Source: Planctomycetota bacterium
GTDB taxonomy: Bacteria; Planctomycetota; UBA1135; GCA-002686595
DNA length: 64,000 bases
Direction of reading: 5' to 3'
Assembly (NCBI GenBank): GCA_016795245.1
Contig: JAEUIA010000064.1
Coordinates: forward strand, 92,318 to 156,317
A model generated the notes under the pieces. It did no database searches, was not told the origin of the DNA, and worked only from the letters and a program-made list of their open reading frames with translations. Of this stretch, positions 53,115 through 63,025 are shown one piece after another. How positions within the stretch are numbered: the first letter of the stretch is position 1; the number at the start of each line of letters is the position of its first letter. The translations under genes and the position numbers were made by a program.

Positions 53115-56100
53115 TCAGGTCGTCTCCAACTCAGGATTGGGATTGCGGATCTTCGCCAGGTACGTGGTGCGCGGGCGCGTCTGCAACTCTTCGTCGAGCA
53201 GCGAGTAGTTGTGCGGCTCGCGCTTCTGCTTCGCCACGGCGCTGTTCGGGTCGCTGATGTTGCCGAAGGTGATAGCCGACGCCGGGCAGACCTGCTGGCA
53301 GGCGGTGACGACTTCGCCGTCGCGGATCGTGCGATCTTCGCGCTTGGCGGTGATGCGCGCGGAGTTGATGCGTTGCACGCAGTACGTGCACTTCTCCATC
53401 ACGCCGCGCGAGCGCACGGTCACGTCAGGATTGCGCTGCAGCTTGAGCGTCTCGGTCGCGTAGTCGCTGTAGAGCAGGAAGTTGAAGCGCCGCACCTTGT
53501 ACGGACAGTTGTTCGAGCAATACCGCGTGCCCACGCACCGGTTGTAGGTCATCTCGTTCAGCCCCTCGGGGCTGTGCGTGGTCGCGCCGACCGGGCACAC
53601 CGTTTCGCAGGGCGCGTTCTCGCACTGCATGCACGGCAGGGGCTGATGGTGGAAGCGCGGATTCTCTTTCGGACCGTCGAAGTAGCGATCGATGCGGATC
53701 CAGTGCATCTCGCGACCGCGCAGGACCTGGTCCTTGCCGACGACGGGGATGTTGTTCTCCGCCACGCAGGCCGTGACGCAGGAACCGCAGGCCGTGCAGG
53801 CGTTGAGGTCGATGACCATGCCCCACTGGTACTGGCTCACGTCGCGTTCGCCGCGCGCGATCTCGCCTTCGACCGCGGTCGCGTAGAGCGACGTCGGATG
53901 GTGGCCGTGGTCGGGACGACCGACGCGGGCTTCCGCGTCCAGGCTGTTCGGGTCCGCGGCGAAGCTCGCGACCGTGCGCACTCGCAGGATCTCGCGCTTT
54001 TCGACTTCGTGCTGGACGACTTCGTAGTCGACGTGTTCCTGAGTCGAAGCGATCGCGATGTTGTCGCCGGTCTTCTTCGGTTCAGTCCCGATGAACGACC
54101 ACATCGCCGTGGTCGTGCGCAACGGATAGGCATTGAAGCCCGCGTTCACACCGACGTGGCCGCAGTGCGTGCGCCCGCCGCCGAAAAACACGGTGGCGCA
54201 TTCGTCAGCGTGGCCCGGGCTGACCCACACGGGCCCCGAGACTGAACGTCCGCCGCTCTCGATCGTGACGACATCGCCGACGGCGATGCCGAGTCGCGCA
54301 GCAGTCGTGGGGGAGAGCTGGATTGTGTTGTCCCACGTGATCTTGGTGATCGGCTTGGGCAGTTCTTGCAGCCAACCGTTGTTCGCAAAGCGCCCGTCCC
54401 ACACCGTCGGGTCGGGCTTGAAGGCGACCTCGAAACCGCCGGCAGGGTTCGCATCCTTGTCGTCGAACGCGCGCAGCGTCAGTGATAGAGGTGCGGCTTG
54501 CGTGCCGGCCACGAGGCCGTCGTGCAGCCAGCGACGCCAGTTGACGTCGAAGGCGTCGGCCTTTTGTTTCTGCCAATAGCCGCGCACGAGATCGTAGGAG
54601 CTCTGGCCCGGCAGATTCGCGAGCGCGGCCGTGACGTCGTGCGCGGTCTTGCCGCCGAAGAGCGGCGCGATGAGCGGTTGAACGAGCGTGACCGTGCCGT
54701 CGAAGGCCTTGGCGTCGCTCCAACTCTCGAGGAAGTGAGCGAGCGGGATCTGCCAGTCGCACTCGAGCGCGGTCTCGTCGACGTGCGTCGAAACCTGAAC
54801 GCGGAAGGGCACCTTGGCGAGCGCGGCCTTGAAGTCGAGGTCGGCCGGAGCGTCGAACAGCGGGTTCGAGTCGATCATCACGAGCGTCTCGACGCGGCCC
54901 GAACGCATGTCGTCGGCCAGCTTGCGCATGGCTTCGACCTGACCAGTCGCCTGCGGCAGACACTCGATCGGCGGCAGGTAGCGCACGGTCTTGCCGACGT
55001 TGGCGAGGTGCGCGTTGATCGCGTGCACGATCGCATGGACGGCGGGTGCTTGCGAATCGCCGCAGGTGACGATCGACGAACCGCGATTGGCCTGCAGATC
55101 TCTGACCACCGCTTCGGCGAAGCGCACGGCCGCGGCAGACGCGCCGGCGGGTGCGGTGATCGGCAGGCCCAGGCCCTTCGCGATCAAGCGCGCGAGGGTG
55201 CCGACTTCGCTCGCGCGCAGCGGCAGGCGGTGGTCGGCCATCGCGCCGGTTTGAGTGGGCGAGCTTTCGACGACGTACAGGCGGTTCATCAACGTCGAGC
55301 CCGCGCGCACGCGGCGACTGTTGGTGAACTCGCGCGCGGCGCGAACCTGCTCCGGACCGCCGCCGAGGAAATCGTGTTCCAGGCTGACGATCGTGCGCGC
55401 CTTGTCGTACTGCGCATGCACGGAGACGTCGGCGCCGAACGCGAGGATGTTGCCGGCTCGCGCGTTGTCGCGGTTCACCGCATCGAATTGCGTCCAGGTC
55501 GCGCGCGGGTAGAGCGCGAGCAGCTCGCGCGCCTGGTTGGCGAGCGTCGGTGACATGACCGTGCGCGACAAGACGCGCAGGCCGGAGCCTTGACGCGCTT
55601 CCTGCACGTTCATCTGCGCGCGGATCGCGACCAGGAATTCTTCCCACGTGCTGATGCGGCCGCGATTCGAGACCGTCGTCGCACGATCAGGGTCGTAGAG
55701 TCCGAGCACTGCGGCCTGTGCGAAGGAATCGGTCGCGCCCAGGCTCGCGGGGTGGAGTTCGTTGCCCTCGGCCTTCGTCGGCCGGCCCATGTGGTTCTCG
55801 ACCAGCAGACCGATCGAGCCGCCGGCCCACGGCATCGCGGTGGCGAAGTACAGCGGTTGTCCGGGGATCAGGTACTCGGGGCTCTTCGCGAACGGGACGA
55901 TCTTCTCGTCCGGCTGGCGTGTGCACGAATTGAAGCCGGCGAGCGCGAGCGAAGCTCCCATGAGCTTGAGCACCGTGCGACGCTCCGGCAGGTCGAGCAT
56001 CCGCGCCGCTTGCGTCGGGTACTCGCGCGCCATGAAGTCCTTGAAGCGCTCGGTGCCGGCCAGTTCCTCCAGGCTCTGCCAGAACGCCGGGCCACTCTTG

Positions 56101-56189
56101 CCGGCGAGTTCCGCCGGAACGGGTTCGGGCACGGCAGGAGCCAGAGAGGAGGTCGACGGACGCGGCTTGATCTCTTGGCTCTCGATCAT
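53115..56189 (-). CDS. actB: Alternative complex III subunit ActB (iron-sulfur, molybdopterin-like)
   Basis: A 1024-aa fusion subunit. A twin-arginine-like segment [18 protein letters not shown] near residues 70-90 indicates export with folded cofactors. Residues about 100-720 form the molybdopterin-oxidoreductase-like domain that lacks the cofactor in this family. The C-terminal 250 residues hold ferredoxin-type clusters: [39 protein letters not shown] and CQQVC. The clusters connect ActC quinol oxidation to ActA hemes. The start is the ATG overlapping the actA stop (ATGA); a frame extends six residues upstream without support. Confidence 0.96.
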   Translation of the reverse strand: MIESQEIKPRPSTSSLAPAVPEPVPAELAGKSGPAFWQSLEELAGTERFKDFMAREYPTQAARMLDLPERRTVLKLMGASLALAGFNSCTRQPDEKIVPFAKSPEYLIPGQPLYFATAMPWAGGSIGLLVENHMGRPTKAEGNELHPASLGATDSFAQAAVLGLYDPDRATTVSNRGRISTWEEFLVAIRAQMNVQEARQGSGLRVLSRTVMSPTLANQARELLALYPRATWTQFDAVNRDNARAGNILAFGADVSVHAQYDKARTIVSLEHDFLGGGPEQVRAAREFTNSRRVRAGSTLMNRLYVVESSPTQTGAMADHRLPLRASEVGTLARLIAKGLGLPITAPAGASAAAVRFAEAVVRDLQANRGSSIVTCGDSQAPAVHAIVHAINAHLANVGKTVRYLPPIECLPQATGQVEAMRKLADDMRSGRVETLVMIDSNPLFDAPADLDFKAALAKVPFRVQVSTHVDETALECDWQIPLAHFLESWSDAKAFDGTVTLVQPLIAPLFGGKTAHDVTAALANLPGQSSYDLVRGYWQKQKADAFDVNWRRWLHDGLVAGTQAAPLSLTLRAFDDKDANPAGGFEVAFKPDPTVWDGRFANNGWLQELPKPITKITWDNTIQLSPTTAARLGIAVGDVVTIESGGRSVSGPVWVSPGHADECATVFFGGGRTHCGHVGVNAGFNAYPLRTTTAMWSFIGTEPKKTGDNIAIASTQEHVDYEVVQHEVEKREILRVRTVASFAADPNSLDAEARVGRPDHGHHPTSLYATAVEGEIARGERDVSQYQWGMVIDLNACTACGSCVTACVAENNIPVVGKDQVLRGREMHWIRIDRYFDGPKENPRFHHQPLPCMQCENAPCETVCPVGATTHSPEGLNEMTYNRCVGTRYCSNNCPYKVRRFNFLLYSDYATETLKLQRNPDVTVRSRGVMEKCTYCVQRINSARITAKREDRTIRDGEVVTACQQVCPASAITFGNISDPNSAVAKQKREPHNYSLLDEELQTRPRTTYLAKIRNPNPELETT

Positions 56190-56911
56190 CGGTGGCAAAT
56201 GGAGCAATTGACTTGGGTGTGGACGCCGTACTCGCGGGCGAGATTCTGCTGCAAGGCTTCGAGCTCACGCTGGATCTCGAGGTCGTTCTTCTGCGGATGA
56301 CCGTTCGCGTCGAGGCTTGCGGCGCGCGTCTTCTCGAAGAACTGCGTGGTCCAGTCCATCTCGTACACCGCTTCGCGCGGGCGCAGGTTCTTGATCGGGT
56401 CGCGGTGGCACTCGAGGCACCACTCCATGTTCAGCGTGTTCTCGCGCAGCATGAGCGGCATGCGATCGACGCGTCCGTGACAGGACTCGCAACCGACACC
56501 CTTCTTGATGTGGATCGAGTGATCGAAGTAGACGAAGTCGGGCAGGTCGTGCACGCGCAGCCACTCGATGGACTTGTCCTCGCGGAAGCTCTCGCGAACG
56601 GGCTCGAGGATCTCGGCGTCCTTCCAGACCTGGCTGTGACAGCCCATGCAGGTCTTCGTCGGCGGAATGCCGGCCTTGGCCGAGACTTCGACCGTCGTGT
56701 GACAGAAGCGACAATCGATGCCGAGGCCCGCGACGTGGTGATCGTGGCTGAACGGAACCGGTTGTTCGCGAACTACGCCCTGTTGCGTTACGTAAGGCGA
56801 ACGATTGAAGAGCAGGGCTGCGTAGCCGACCGCCGTGAGCGCAACCAGTGCTCCACCGACGATCGAGATCTTCGAGAGGGAGTTGAAGCTTTTGTGGAAG
56901 ATCTGTGCCAT
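56186..56911 (-). CDS. actA: Alternative complex III pentaheme cytochrome c ActA
   Basis: A 241-aa protein anchored by one N-terminal helix (ISIVGGALVALTAVGYAALLF). Five CxxCH heme sites are present: CRFCH (67-71), CMGCH (88-92), CESCH (141-145), CLECH (165-169) and CSICH (236-240), the last almost at the C-terminus. Histidines at FSHDHHVAG and FDHSIHIKKG serve as distal ligands. ActA carries electrons from the ActB clusters toward ActE and the oxidase. It is the first gene of the operon. Its promoter lies about 100 bases upstream. Confidence 0.96.
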   Translation of the reverse strand: MAQIFHKSFNSLSKISIVGGALVALTAVGYAALLFNRSPYVTQQGVVREQPVPFSHDHHVAGLGIDCRFCHTTVEVSAKAGIPPTKTCMGCHSQVWKDAEILEPVRESFREDKSIEWLRVHDLPDFVYFDHSIHIKKGVGCESCHGRVDRMPLMLRENTLNMEWCLECHRDPIKNLRPREAVYEMDWTTQFFEKTRAASLDANGHPQKNDLEIQRELEALQQNLAREYGVHTQVNCSICHR

Positions 56912-57015
56912 TCGGACTGGAGGGGGGCGCGGGGGCTGGGCCTCGCGTGTGGCGCGTCGCGGCCACCCAAGGAGAGATTCGTGGACTGGCCTGCTCAGGA
57001 TGCGAAGGGGCCAGC

Positions 57016-57044
57016 GTTATAGGGTTCGCGGAAGCACGCGGCAA
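57016..57044 (-). promoter_or_regulatory. Sigma70-like promoter of the act/cta operon
   Basis: On the minus strand TTGCCG (57044-57039) is followed by a 17-base spacer and TATAAC (57021-57016), a near-consensus -10. Transcription would start near 57009 and give a leader of about 98 bases before actA. Confidence 0.6.
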
Positions 57045-57476
57045 GCAATCGCGTGACAGGTCGCGCGCGTGACGAGATCCGTCCGGAGGTCGGCCGAGCG
57101 TTGCGCTCATCCCGACGAAGCGAGCAGGGTGCCGCGAGCCGTGCTCGAATGGCGCTGCGTGGCTCAAACTCGTTCGCTCGCGGAAGGGTCACCCTGTCGG
57201 CCTTGGTGTGCCGTCGCACTCCGCTCGTCTCCGTCGGCCACGGAGGTCCCCCGCGGGCGCGTGGGTTCTGATCACGCCGATCTGAGCCCGGCACGCGGTG
57301 TTTCAACGCGCTGACGGCTGCTCCCGGAACCGCCAGATCCCAGGGCCGGCCCGATCGGAATCGATGGGGTGGTAAGTGCCGTCTAAATTACCTCTAAGCG
57401 GCGATCCGCATTCTCGTGCGGGTGCGGCGCTGAATATGGTCAACGGACGACGGAGCTCCCAGGCCGCCAAATGATG
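57045..57476. other. Intergenic region between the respiratory and phosphate operons
   Basis: Together with the flanks this is about 730 bases without a convincing gene between actA and pstS. Short open frames occur, but none has a ribosome site with recognisable protein. The middle holds GC-rich sequence with no tRNA-like or repeated structure that I recognise. The Pho-box-like repeats near 57382 and 57477 are listed separately. Confidence 0.5.
57382..57399 (+). promoter_or_regulatory. Pho-box-like direct repeat (first copy)
   Basis: TCTAAAT (57382-57388) and TCTAAGC (57393-57399) are seven-base units separated by TACC, an 11-base period as in PhoB boxes. It lies about 240 bases before pstS. 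Confidence 0.4.
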
Positions 57477-57516
57477 ACTAAATGGACATCATATGCATAT
57501 CAAATGCATCCATGTA
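57477..57516 (+). promoter_or_regulatory. Pho-box-like array of 11-base-period repeats
   Basis: Seven-base units ACTAAAT (57477), ATCATAT (57488), ATCAAAT (57499) and a weaker CCATGTA (57510) follow each other every 11 bases, with GGAC, GCAT and GCAT as four-base spacers. Two full units are ATCATATGCAT and ATCAAATGCAT. Spacing and position, about 125 bases before pstS, match a PhoB/PhoP-type binding site for phosphate starvation. The regulator itself is not in the window. Confidence 0.6.
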
Positions 57517-57640
57517 TCGGTGGGCCGTGCCGTCCCCGGAGCGCACTTCTTCCAGGTCTTCGCCCGCGCTTGATCGAATCTTGACGAGGCGGTGCTCTCC
57601 TACCGGCCACACCCCAATCCAAATAGGAGAACCTGGACCC

Positions 57641-58654
57641 ATGAATCGACTGGCACACTCCGCCCGGATCGCCGCCTTCGCGCTCTGCACCTTCACCGGC
57701 CTCGCTGCGGCACAGGCCGTCAAGGTCGACGAGAAGATCCCCGTGTACAAGCCCACCGCGGGGGTAGCAGGCAACATCAAGAGCGTCGGCTCCGACACCA
57801 TGAACAACCTGATGACGCTGTGGTCCGAGGGCTTCAAGAAGCACTACCCCGCCGTCACCACGGAAATCGAAGGCAAGGGCTCCGGCACAGCGCCGCCCGC
57901 GCTGATCGCCGGGACCGCGAACTTCGGCACCATGAGCCGGATGATGAAGGACAAGGAGATCGACGCGTTCGAAAAGCAGTTCGGCTACAAGCCGACAGCT
58001 GTGCCGACCGCGATCGACATGCTCGCGGTCTACGTGCACAAGGACAATCCGATCCAGAGCCTGACCCTGGCGCAGGTCGACGCGATCTTCTCCAAGACGC
58101 GCAAGGGCGGCGCGGATCGGGAACTGGTCACGTGGGGCGACCTGGGCCTCACCGGCGAATGGGCCGCGCAGCCGATCAGCCTGTACGGACGCAACTCAGC
58201 CTCGGGCACGTACGCGTACTTCAAGGAGCACGCGCTCTTGAACGGAGACTTCAAGGACTCCGTCAAAGAACAACCCGGCAGCTCGAGCGTCGTGCAGAGC
58301 ATCACCCATGATCGTTACGCGATCGGGTACAGCGGGATCGGTTACATGACGGCTGGCGTGCGCGCCGTGCCGTTGGCGAAGGACGTGCGTTCCAAGGTGA
58401 TCGAGGCCAGGCCGGAATCCGCGTACACGGGGGAGTACCCGCTCGCGCGCTTCCTGTACCTCTACATCAACTTGAAGCCTGGCACAGCACTCGAGCCTCT
58501 GCGCCGTGAGTTTCTGATGTTCGCACTGAGTCGTGCCGGTCAGGAAGAAGTCGTCAAGGACGGTTACTTCCCGCTCACGGCCAGGCTCACGGTCGATGCG
58601 TTGAAGAAGGTCGGAATCGAGAGCCCGACGATCGAGGCCGGGGCACCGCGCTGA
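57641..58654 (+). CDS. pstS: Phosphate ABC transporter substrate-binding protein
   Basis: Exported phosphate-binding protein of 337 aa. A signal peptide (MNRLAHSARIAAFALCTFTGLAAAQ) precedes the mature protein. The PstS motifs are visible: the phosphate-loop region GNIKSVGSDTMNNLMTLW, then IEGKGSGTAPPALIAGTANFGTMSRMM (Ser/Thr ligands), and ISLYGRNSASGTYAYFKEHAL with the Arg/Ser contacts, plus AIGYSGIGYMTAGV. The ATG is set by the signal peptide and AGGAGA ten bases before; an in-frame ATG at 57482 would lie within the Pho-box-like repeats. It is the first gene of the Pst operon. Confidence 0.95.
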   Translation: MNRLAHSARIAAFALCTFTGLAAAQAVKVDEKIPVYKPTAGVAGNIKSVGSDTMNNLMTLWSEGFKKHYPAVTTEIEGKGSGTAPPALIAGTANFGTMSRMMKDKEIDAFEKQFGYKPTAVPTAIDMLAVYVHKDNPIQSLTLAQVDAIFSKTRKGGADRELVTWGDLGLTGEWAAQPISLYGRNSASGTYAYFKEHALLNGDFKDSVKEQPGSSSVVQSITHDRYAIGYSGIGYMTAGVRAVPLAKDVRSKVIEARPESAYTGEYPLARFLYLYINLKPGTALEPLRREFLMFALSRAGQEEVVKDGYFPLTARLTVDALKKVGIESPTIEAGAPR

Positions 58655-58704
58655 GCGCAAGCCCGCAAGCGCACCGACGACGCAGCCGACGCACACCGCG
58701 CAGT

Positions 58705-61242
58705 GTGCGTCTGGCTGAGGCCGTTGCGCGCCTGTGCATTTCGATCGGCGGCGCCGGCACGATCGCGGCGGTGGCGTTGATCTTCGTGTTTCTCGTATGG
58801 GTCGTCGTGCCGCTCTTCGGCGGTGCCGGACACGAACTGCGCAATCAGAAAACCGTCGCGAGCGCCGCCGCCTCCGCTCCGCCGTTCGCGTTCGGTGTCG
58901 ACGAGTACCGCGACCTGGGCTTCGTGTTGAAGCACGACGGAACGCTCGTGACCTGGCGGACCGACGACGGCAAGGTGCTGGACACGCGCGCGTTGTTCAC
59001 TGTTCCCAGGCTCAACAGCGTTTCGACTCGCAGCCCGGACGGGGACCTGGCGTTCGGGTTCGACGACGGCAGCGTGCGCCTGGGCCGCATCTCATTCCAT
59101 GCGACCTACGCGGACATGACGTCACGGCCTGAACTCGCGGAAGTGACCGCCGATCGCCCCGTGATCGTCGCTGGCGGACAACTCGCGCGGCGCACGCAGG
59201 AGGGCCAGCTGCGGTTGACCGGGATCGCCGTCTCGATCGACGAACCGGTTCAACTCGGGCTGACCGCGCCCATCACGGCGTTGGACGTCTCGTCGCACCG
59301 CGACACCACCAAGGTGGTCGCACTCGATGCGCGAGGCGAGATCGCCGCGGCGCGGATCGAGACGCGCGAGAACCTGATGACCGGTGAGGTCACAGTCGAT
59401 ATTCGCTCGCACTCCGTGCCCCTGCGCCCGCGCGCGACGGGTCCACCGACGCGGCTCTTCTTGACGGGGCCGGGTGACGTCCTCTTGGTGACATGGGACG
59501 ACGGCATCCTGCAGCGACACGACCTGCGCGACGTCGAAGCGCCGCGACTGGCCGAGGAGTTCGATCTCGTCGACGGCGAGGGATCACTCACCGCGGCGGC
59601 ATTCCTGATCGGAAAGACGACACTGATCACCGGCGACTCGCGCGGTCGAGTGCGCGGATGGTTCGGGACGAAGCCGGCAGAAGCGGAAACTCCAGACGGC
59701 ATTCGATTCGTTCGGACGCACGACCTGGACGCCGAGGGACCGGCAGTCACGGCCTTGGCCTCGTCCTCCCGCAGTCGCGTGGTGAGCGCGGGATTCGCCG
59801 ACGGATCCGTGAAGACCTTTCACGTGACCAGTCACAAGCTGCTCATCGACACTGCCGTCGAGGGAGGCGAACCGATCACCGCACTCGTGATCGCGCCCAA
59901 GGAGGACGGCCTCATGGCGCAGGCCGGTGCGCACGTCGCAGCGTGGAACATCACGCTCGAGCATCCCGAAGCCTCGCTCTCCGCGCTCTTCGCACCGGTG
60001 TGGTACGAGGGCTACGACCAGCCGCGTCACGTGTGGCAGAGCACCGGCGGCACCGATGATTTCGAACCGAAGCTGGGCTTCTGGCCCCTGATTTTCGGCA
60101 CGCTCAAGGCCACTTTCTACTCGATGCTCTTCGGAGCGCCGCTCGCCATCCTCGCGGCGATCTTCACGAGTGAGTTCTTGCACAAGCGCCTCAAGGGGCC
60201 GTTGAAGTCGATCACCGAGATGATGGCATCGCTGCCGAGCGTCGTGCTCGGATTCATCGCCGCGATCGTGATTGCACCTTACGTGCAAGGACTCGTCTCG
60301 ACCGTGCTGGCGCTGTTCTTCACTGTGCCCTGCGCATTTCTCCTCGGAGCCCATCTTTGGCAGCTACTGCCTCAGAACGCCTACGTGCGCTTGTCGGGGG
60401 CGCCTCGCTTCGTCGCGATGGGCGCGTGTTTGCCGGTTGGAGTATTGGCGGCGTTCGCCGTCGGTCCCTTCTTCGAGCGCACGTTTTTCGACGGCGACAT
60501 CATCGCCTGGCTCGCAGGAGCGCAAGGCGATTCGGTTGGAGGCTGGCTCCTCTTGCTGATACCAGTCACGGCACTGCTCTACGTGTTCGCCGCGAGTCGA
60601 TTCGTCGGCCCGTGGCTCCGAAGTATGTCAGCCGGGTGGAATCGACCGCAGGCCGCGCGCTTCGAATTCGCCAGGTTCGGAGCGTCGTTGGTGCTCGTAT
60701 TCGCGACCGCGCTGGGAGCCGCTCACGTCTTGGACGGCGTCGGGTTCGATCCGCGCGGAGGCGTGTTCGATACGTACGTCCAGCGCAATGCGCTGATCGT
60801 CGGGTTCGTGATGGGATTCGCGATCATCCCGATCGTTTATACCCTGGCCGAGGACGCTCTCTCTTCCGTTCCAGCGCACCTGCGGCTGGCATCGTTGGGC
60901 GCCGGTGCAACTCTGTGGCAGACCGCCATGCGGGTCGTCGTGCCGACCGCGATGAGCGGACTGTTCTCCGCAGTGATGATCGGTCTTGGTCGCGCGGTAG
61001 GGGAGACGATGATCGTGTTGATGGCGACAGGCAACACTCCGATCATGAGTTGGAGTGTGTTCGACGGCTTTCGGACGCTGTCGGCGAACATCGCTGTCGA
61101 ACTGCCCGAAGCCGTGCGCGACAGCACGCACTACAGGGCGCTGTTCCTCGCGGCGTTGTGTTTGTTCGCGTTGACATTCGTGCTCAACACATTCGCTGAA
61201 CTCGTGCGGCAGCGGTTTCGCAAGCGGGCGTACCAGTTGTGA
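58705..61242 (+). CDS. pstC: Phosphate ABC transporter permease PstC with large propeller-like insert
   Basis: Permease of 845 aa, two to three times the size of E. coli PstC. One membrane helix near the N-terminus (residues 10-38) is followed by about 400 residues of exported domain with WD40-like repeats, for example GDVLLVTWDDGILQRHDLRD and FADGSVKTFHVTSHKLLIDTAVEGGEPITALVIAPKEDG. The remaining helices carry PstC sequence: GAPLAILAAIFTSEFLHKRLKGPLKSITEMMASLPSVVLGFIAAIV and the EAA loop LRLASLGAGATLWQTAMRVVVPTAMSGL. Large PstC forms occur in some Proteobacteria, so the enlargement is not unique. The GTG start is weakly supported; its stop overlaps pstA. Confidence 0.93.
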   Translation: MRLAEAVARLCISIGGAGTIAAVALIFVFLVWVVVPLFGGAGHELRNQKTVASAAASAPPFAFGVDEYRDLGFVLKHDGTLVTWRTDDGKVLDTRALFTVPRLNSVSTRSPDGDLAFGFDDGSVRLGRISFHATYADMTSRPELAEVTADRPVIVAGGQLARRTQEGQLRLTGIAVSIDEPVQLGLTAPITALDVSSHRDTTKVVALDARGEIAAARIETRENLMTGEVTVDIRSHSVPLRPRATGPPTRLFLTGPGDVLLVTWDDGILQRHDLRDVEAPRLAEEFDLVDGEGSLTAAAFLIGKTTLITGDSRGRVRGWFGTKPAEAETPDGIRFVRTHDLDAEGPAVTALASSSRSRVVSAGFADGSVKTFHVTSHKLLIDTAVEGGEPITALVIAPKEDGLMAQAGAHVAAWNITLEHPEASLSALFAPVWYEGYDQPRHVWQSTGGTDDFEPKLGFWPLIFGTLKATFYSMLFGAPLAILAAIFTSEFLHKRLKGPLKSITEMMASLPSVVLGFIAAIVIAPYVQGLVSTVLALFFTVPCAFLLGAHLWQLLPQNAYVRLSGAPRFVAMGACLPVGVLAAFAVGPFFERTFFDGDIIAWLAGAQGDSVGGWLLLLIPVTALLYVFAASRFVGPWLRSMSAGWNRPQAARFEFARFGASLVLVFATALGAAHVLDGVGFDPRGGVFDTYVQRNALIVGFVMGFAIIPIVYTLAEDALSSVPAHLRLASLGAGATLWQTAMRVVVPTAMSGLFSAVMIGLGRAVGETMIVLMATGNTPIMSWSVFDGFRTLSANIAVELPEAVRDSTHYRALFLAALCLFALTFVLNTFAELVRQRFRKRAYQL

Positions 61243-63011
61243 GCGGCTTTTCCGACACACGTTCATCGAATCGCGCTCGCGGGCCGGTGGTGAAGCGCCG
61301 ACGTTCGCAGCGGCGCGGGACTTCGCTGTTGTCGCACGCTGAACCGTTCGTGTGGCTGACCGGGGGAGCTCTGGTGATCGCGGTGGCGATGATCATCGGG
61401 CTCATGGTGCTGATCGTGAAGGAAGGTGGGTCGACCTTCTGGCCTCAACGGGTCGTACGCATCGATTCGACGGATGGAACGTCCCGCATGGGCGAGATCT
61501 CGTCCACCGAGATGTACGTTCCAGGTCCGCACGTGATGGCGGGGTTGTCGGATGACACGGCACGACGCGTGCGGGATGTGATCGCGGCCGATGGTGGCGT
61601 GCGGCGCCGCATGTTGCGCAGTGGCAATTTCGACCTCACCGGCACGCACTACACGTGGATCGATGACTTCGCGGCATCCGGCGAGTCTCTCCCCGAGTGG
61701 GCTGTCGTAGTCGAGCGCATGTCGTGGGGCAGGTTCTACGGATTTCCGAAAGCCTTCGTCATCGAGAATGAGGTCGTCGCACGAGGACCGGAAGCAGCCT
61801 GGAGTCGGTTCAAGTCCGTGCACGCGTCCGTTCGTGCTCGATTTGAGGAGCGACAAGATCTCGAGACCGGCGCGATCGGCGCGATCAATGCTGAAATGGA
61901 AGCAGGGCGTCTGGCGCTGCGTAAGGCAGAGCTCAGCTCCGGCACCGGGTCCTTTGAGTACGAGCAGGCGCGTGCGCTGAATGACGAACAACAAATCGAA
62001 CTGAAGTCGAGGTTCGAATCGGCCCGAGATGCAGTGCGCACACTGGACGCGGAGAACGCTCGCTATCAGCTGTTGTTCGAGACAGCGGACGGCGCCGAGA
62101 TGACGATCCCGGCCGTCGATATTGTGCGAGCCTATGCTGCGAACCAGCTGGGGTTCGTCGAACGCGTAGCGGTGTACCTGTCGCGCTGGTGGGAGTTCTT
62201 GAGCGAGGCGCCACGCGAGGCCAACAGTGAAGGCGGTGTCTTCCCTGCGATCATCGGCACGGTAGTGATGACCCTCGTGATGGCGATTCTCGCGGTGCCG
62301 TTCGGGGTCCTGGCGGCGTTGTATCTGCGTGAGTACGCGACGCAAGGCTGGCTCGTGAGCATCGTGCGGATTGCTGTGAACAACCTGGCAGGTGTTCCGA
62401 GCATTGTGTTCGGCGTGTTTGGCCTGGGCTTCTTCTGCTATGTCGTCGGTGCGTCGGTGGACACCCTGTTGTACGCGGAGAAGTTGCCCAATCCGACATA
62501 CGGCAAGGGCGGCTTGATCTGGGCTGCATTCACACTCGGCTTGCTTACCTTGCCGGTCGTCATCGTCGCAACCGAGGAAGCACTGGCCGCGGTTCCGCGA
62601 TCGATGCGCGAAGGCAGTTACGCCTGCGGTGCGACGAAGTGGCAGACGATTCGACGAATCGTGTTGCCGCGCGCCCTGCCCGGCATCATGACCGGGATGA
62701 TCCTAGCCATCGCGCGAGGAGCCGGCGAAGTGGCGCCGCTCATGCTCGTTGGAGCCGTCAAGCTGGCGCCCGAACTTGTCGTGGAGGCGAACAGCACCGC
62801 GCCATTCGTCCACCTTCACCCCGAGCGCAGTTTCATGCACCTCGGATTTCATATCTATGACCTCGGGTTCCAAAGCCAGAACAGCGAGGCCGCCAGACCG
62901 ATGGTGTACACGACGACGCTGTTGCTCATTGCAATCATCGTAATCTTGAACATCACGGCTATCTGGGTTCGGGAACGCCTGAAACGTCGCTACGCGGCTG
63001 GTGCGTTCTGA
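61239..63011 (+). CDS. pstA: Phosphate ABC transporter permease PstA with extended exported region
   Basis: Permease of 590 aa. A basic N-terminus and first helix (about residues 35-60) precede an exported region of about 260 residues with coiled-coil character ([44 protein letters not shown]). The transport domain starts [39 protein letters not shown] and includes [19 protein letters not shown] and the EAA loop [31 protein letters not shown]. The extension matches the DUF3333-type long PstA of some bacteria. The GTG overlaps the pstC stop (GTGA). Confidence 0.93.
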   Translation: MSGFSDTRSSNRARGPVVKRRRSQRRGTSLLSHAEPFVWLTGGALVIAVAMIIGLMVLIVKEGGSTFWPQRVVRIDSTDGTSRMGEISSTEMYVPGPHVMAGLSDDTARRVRDVIAADGGVRRRMLRSGNFDLTGTHYTWIDDFAASGESLPEWAVVVERMSWGRFYGFPKAFVIENEVVARGPEAAWSRFKSVHASVRARFEERQDLETGAIGAINAEMEAGRLALRKAELSSGTGSFEYEQARALNDEQQIELKSRFESARDAVRTLDAENARYQLLFETADGAEMTIPAVDIVRAYAANQLGFVERVAVYLSRWWEFLSEAPREANSEGGVFPAIIGTVVMTLVMAILAVPFGVLAALYLREYATQGWLVSIVRIAVNNLAGVPSIVFGVFGLGFFCYVVGASVDTLLYAEKLPNPTYGKGGLIWAAFTLGLLTLPVVIVATEEALAAVPRSMREGSYACGATKWQTIRRIVLPRALPGIMTGMILAIARGAGEVAPLMLVGAVKLAPELVVEANSTAPFVHLHPERSFMHLGFHIYDLGFQSQNSEAARPMVYTTTLLLIAIIVILNITAIWVRERLKRRYAAGAF

Positions 63012-63025
63012 AGGAAGTGAGAATC

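Noticed and set aside
57482..57640. An N-terminal extension of pstS from ATG 57482
   Set aside because: It would run through the Pho-box-like repeats and remove the signal peptide from the N-terminus; the ATG at 57641 follows AGGAGA and starts a clear signal peptide.
56912..57640. A tRNA or small RNA gene in the long intergenic region
   Set aside because: I found no cloverleaf pattern, CCA end or repeated stem that would support one.
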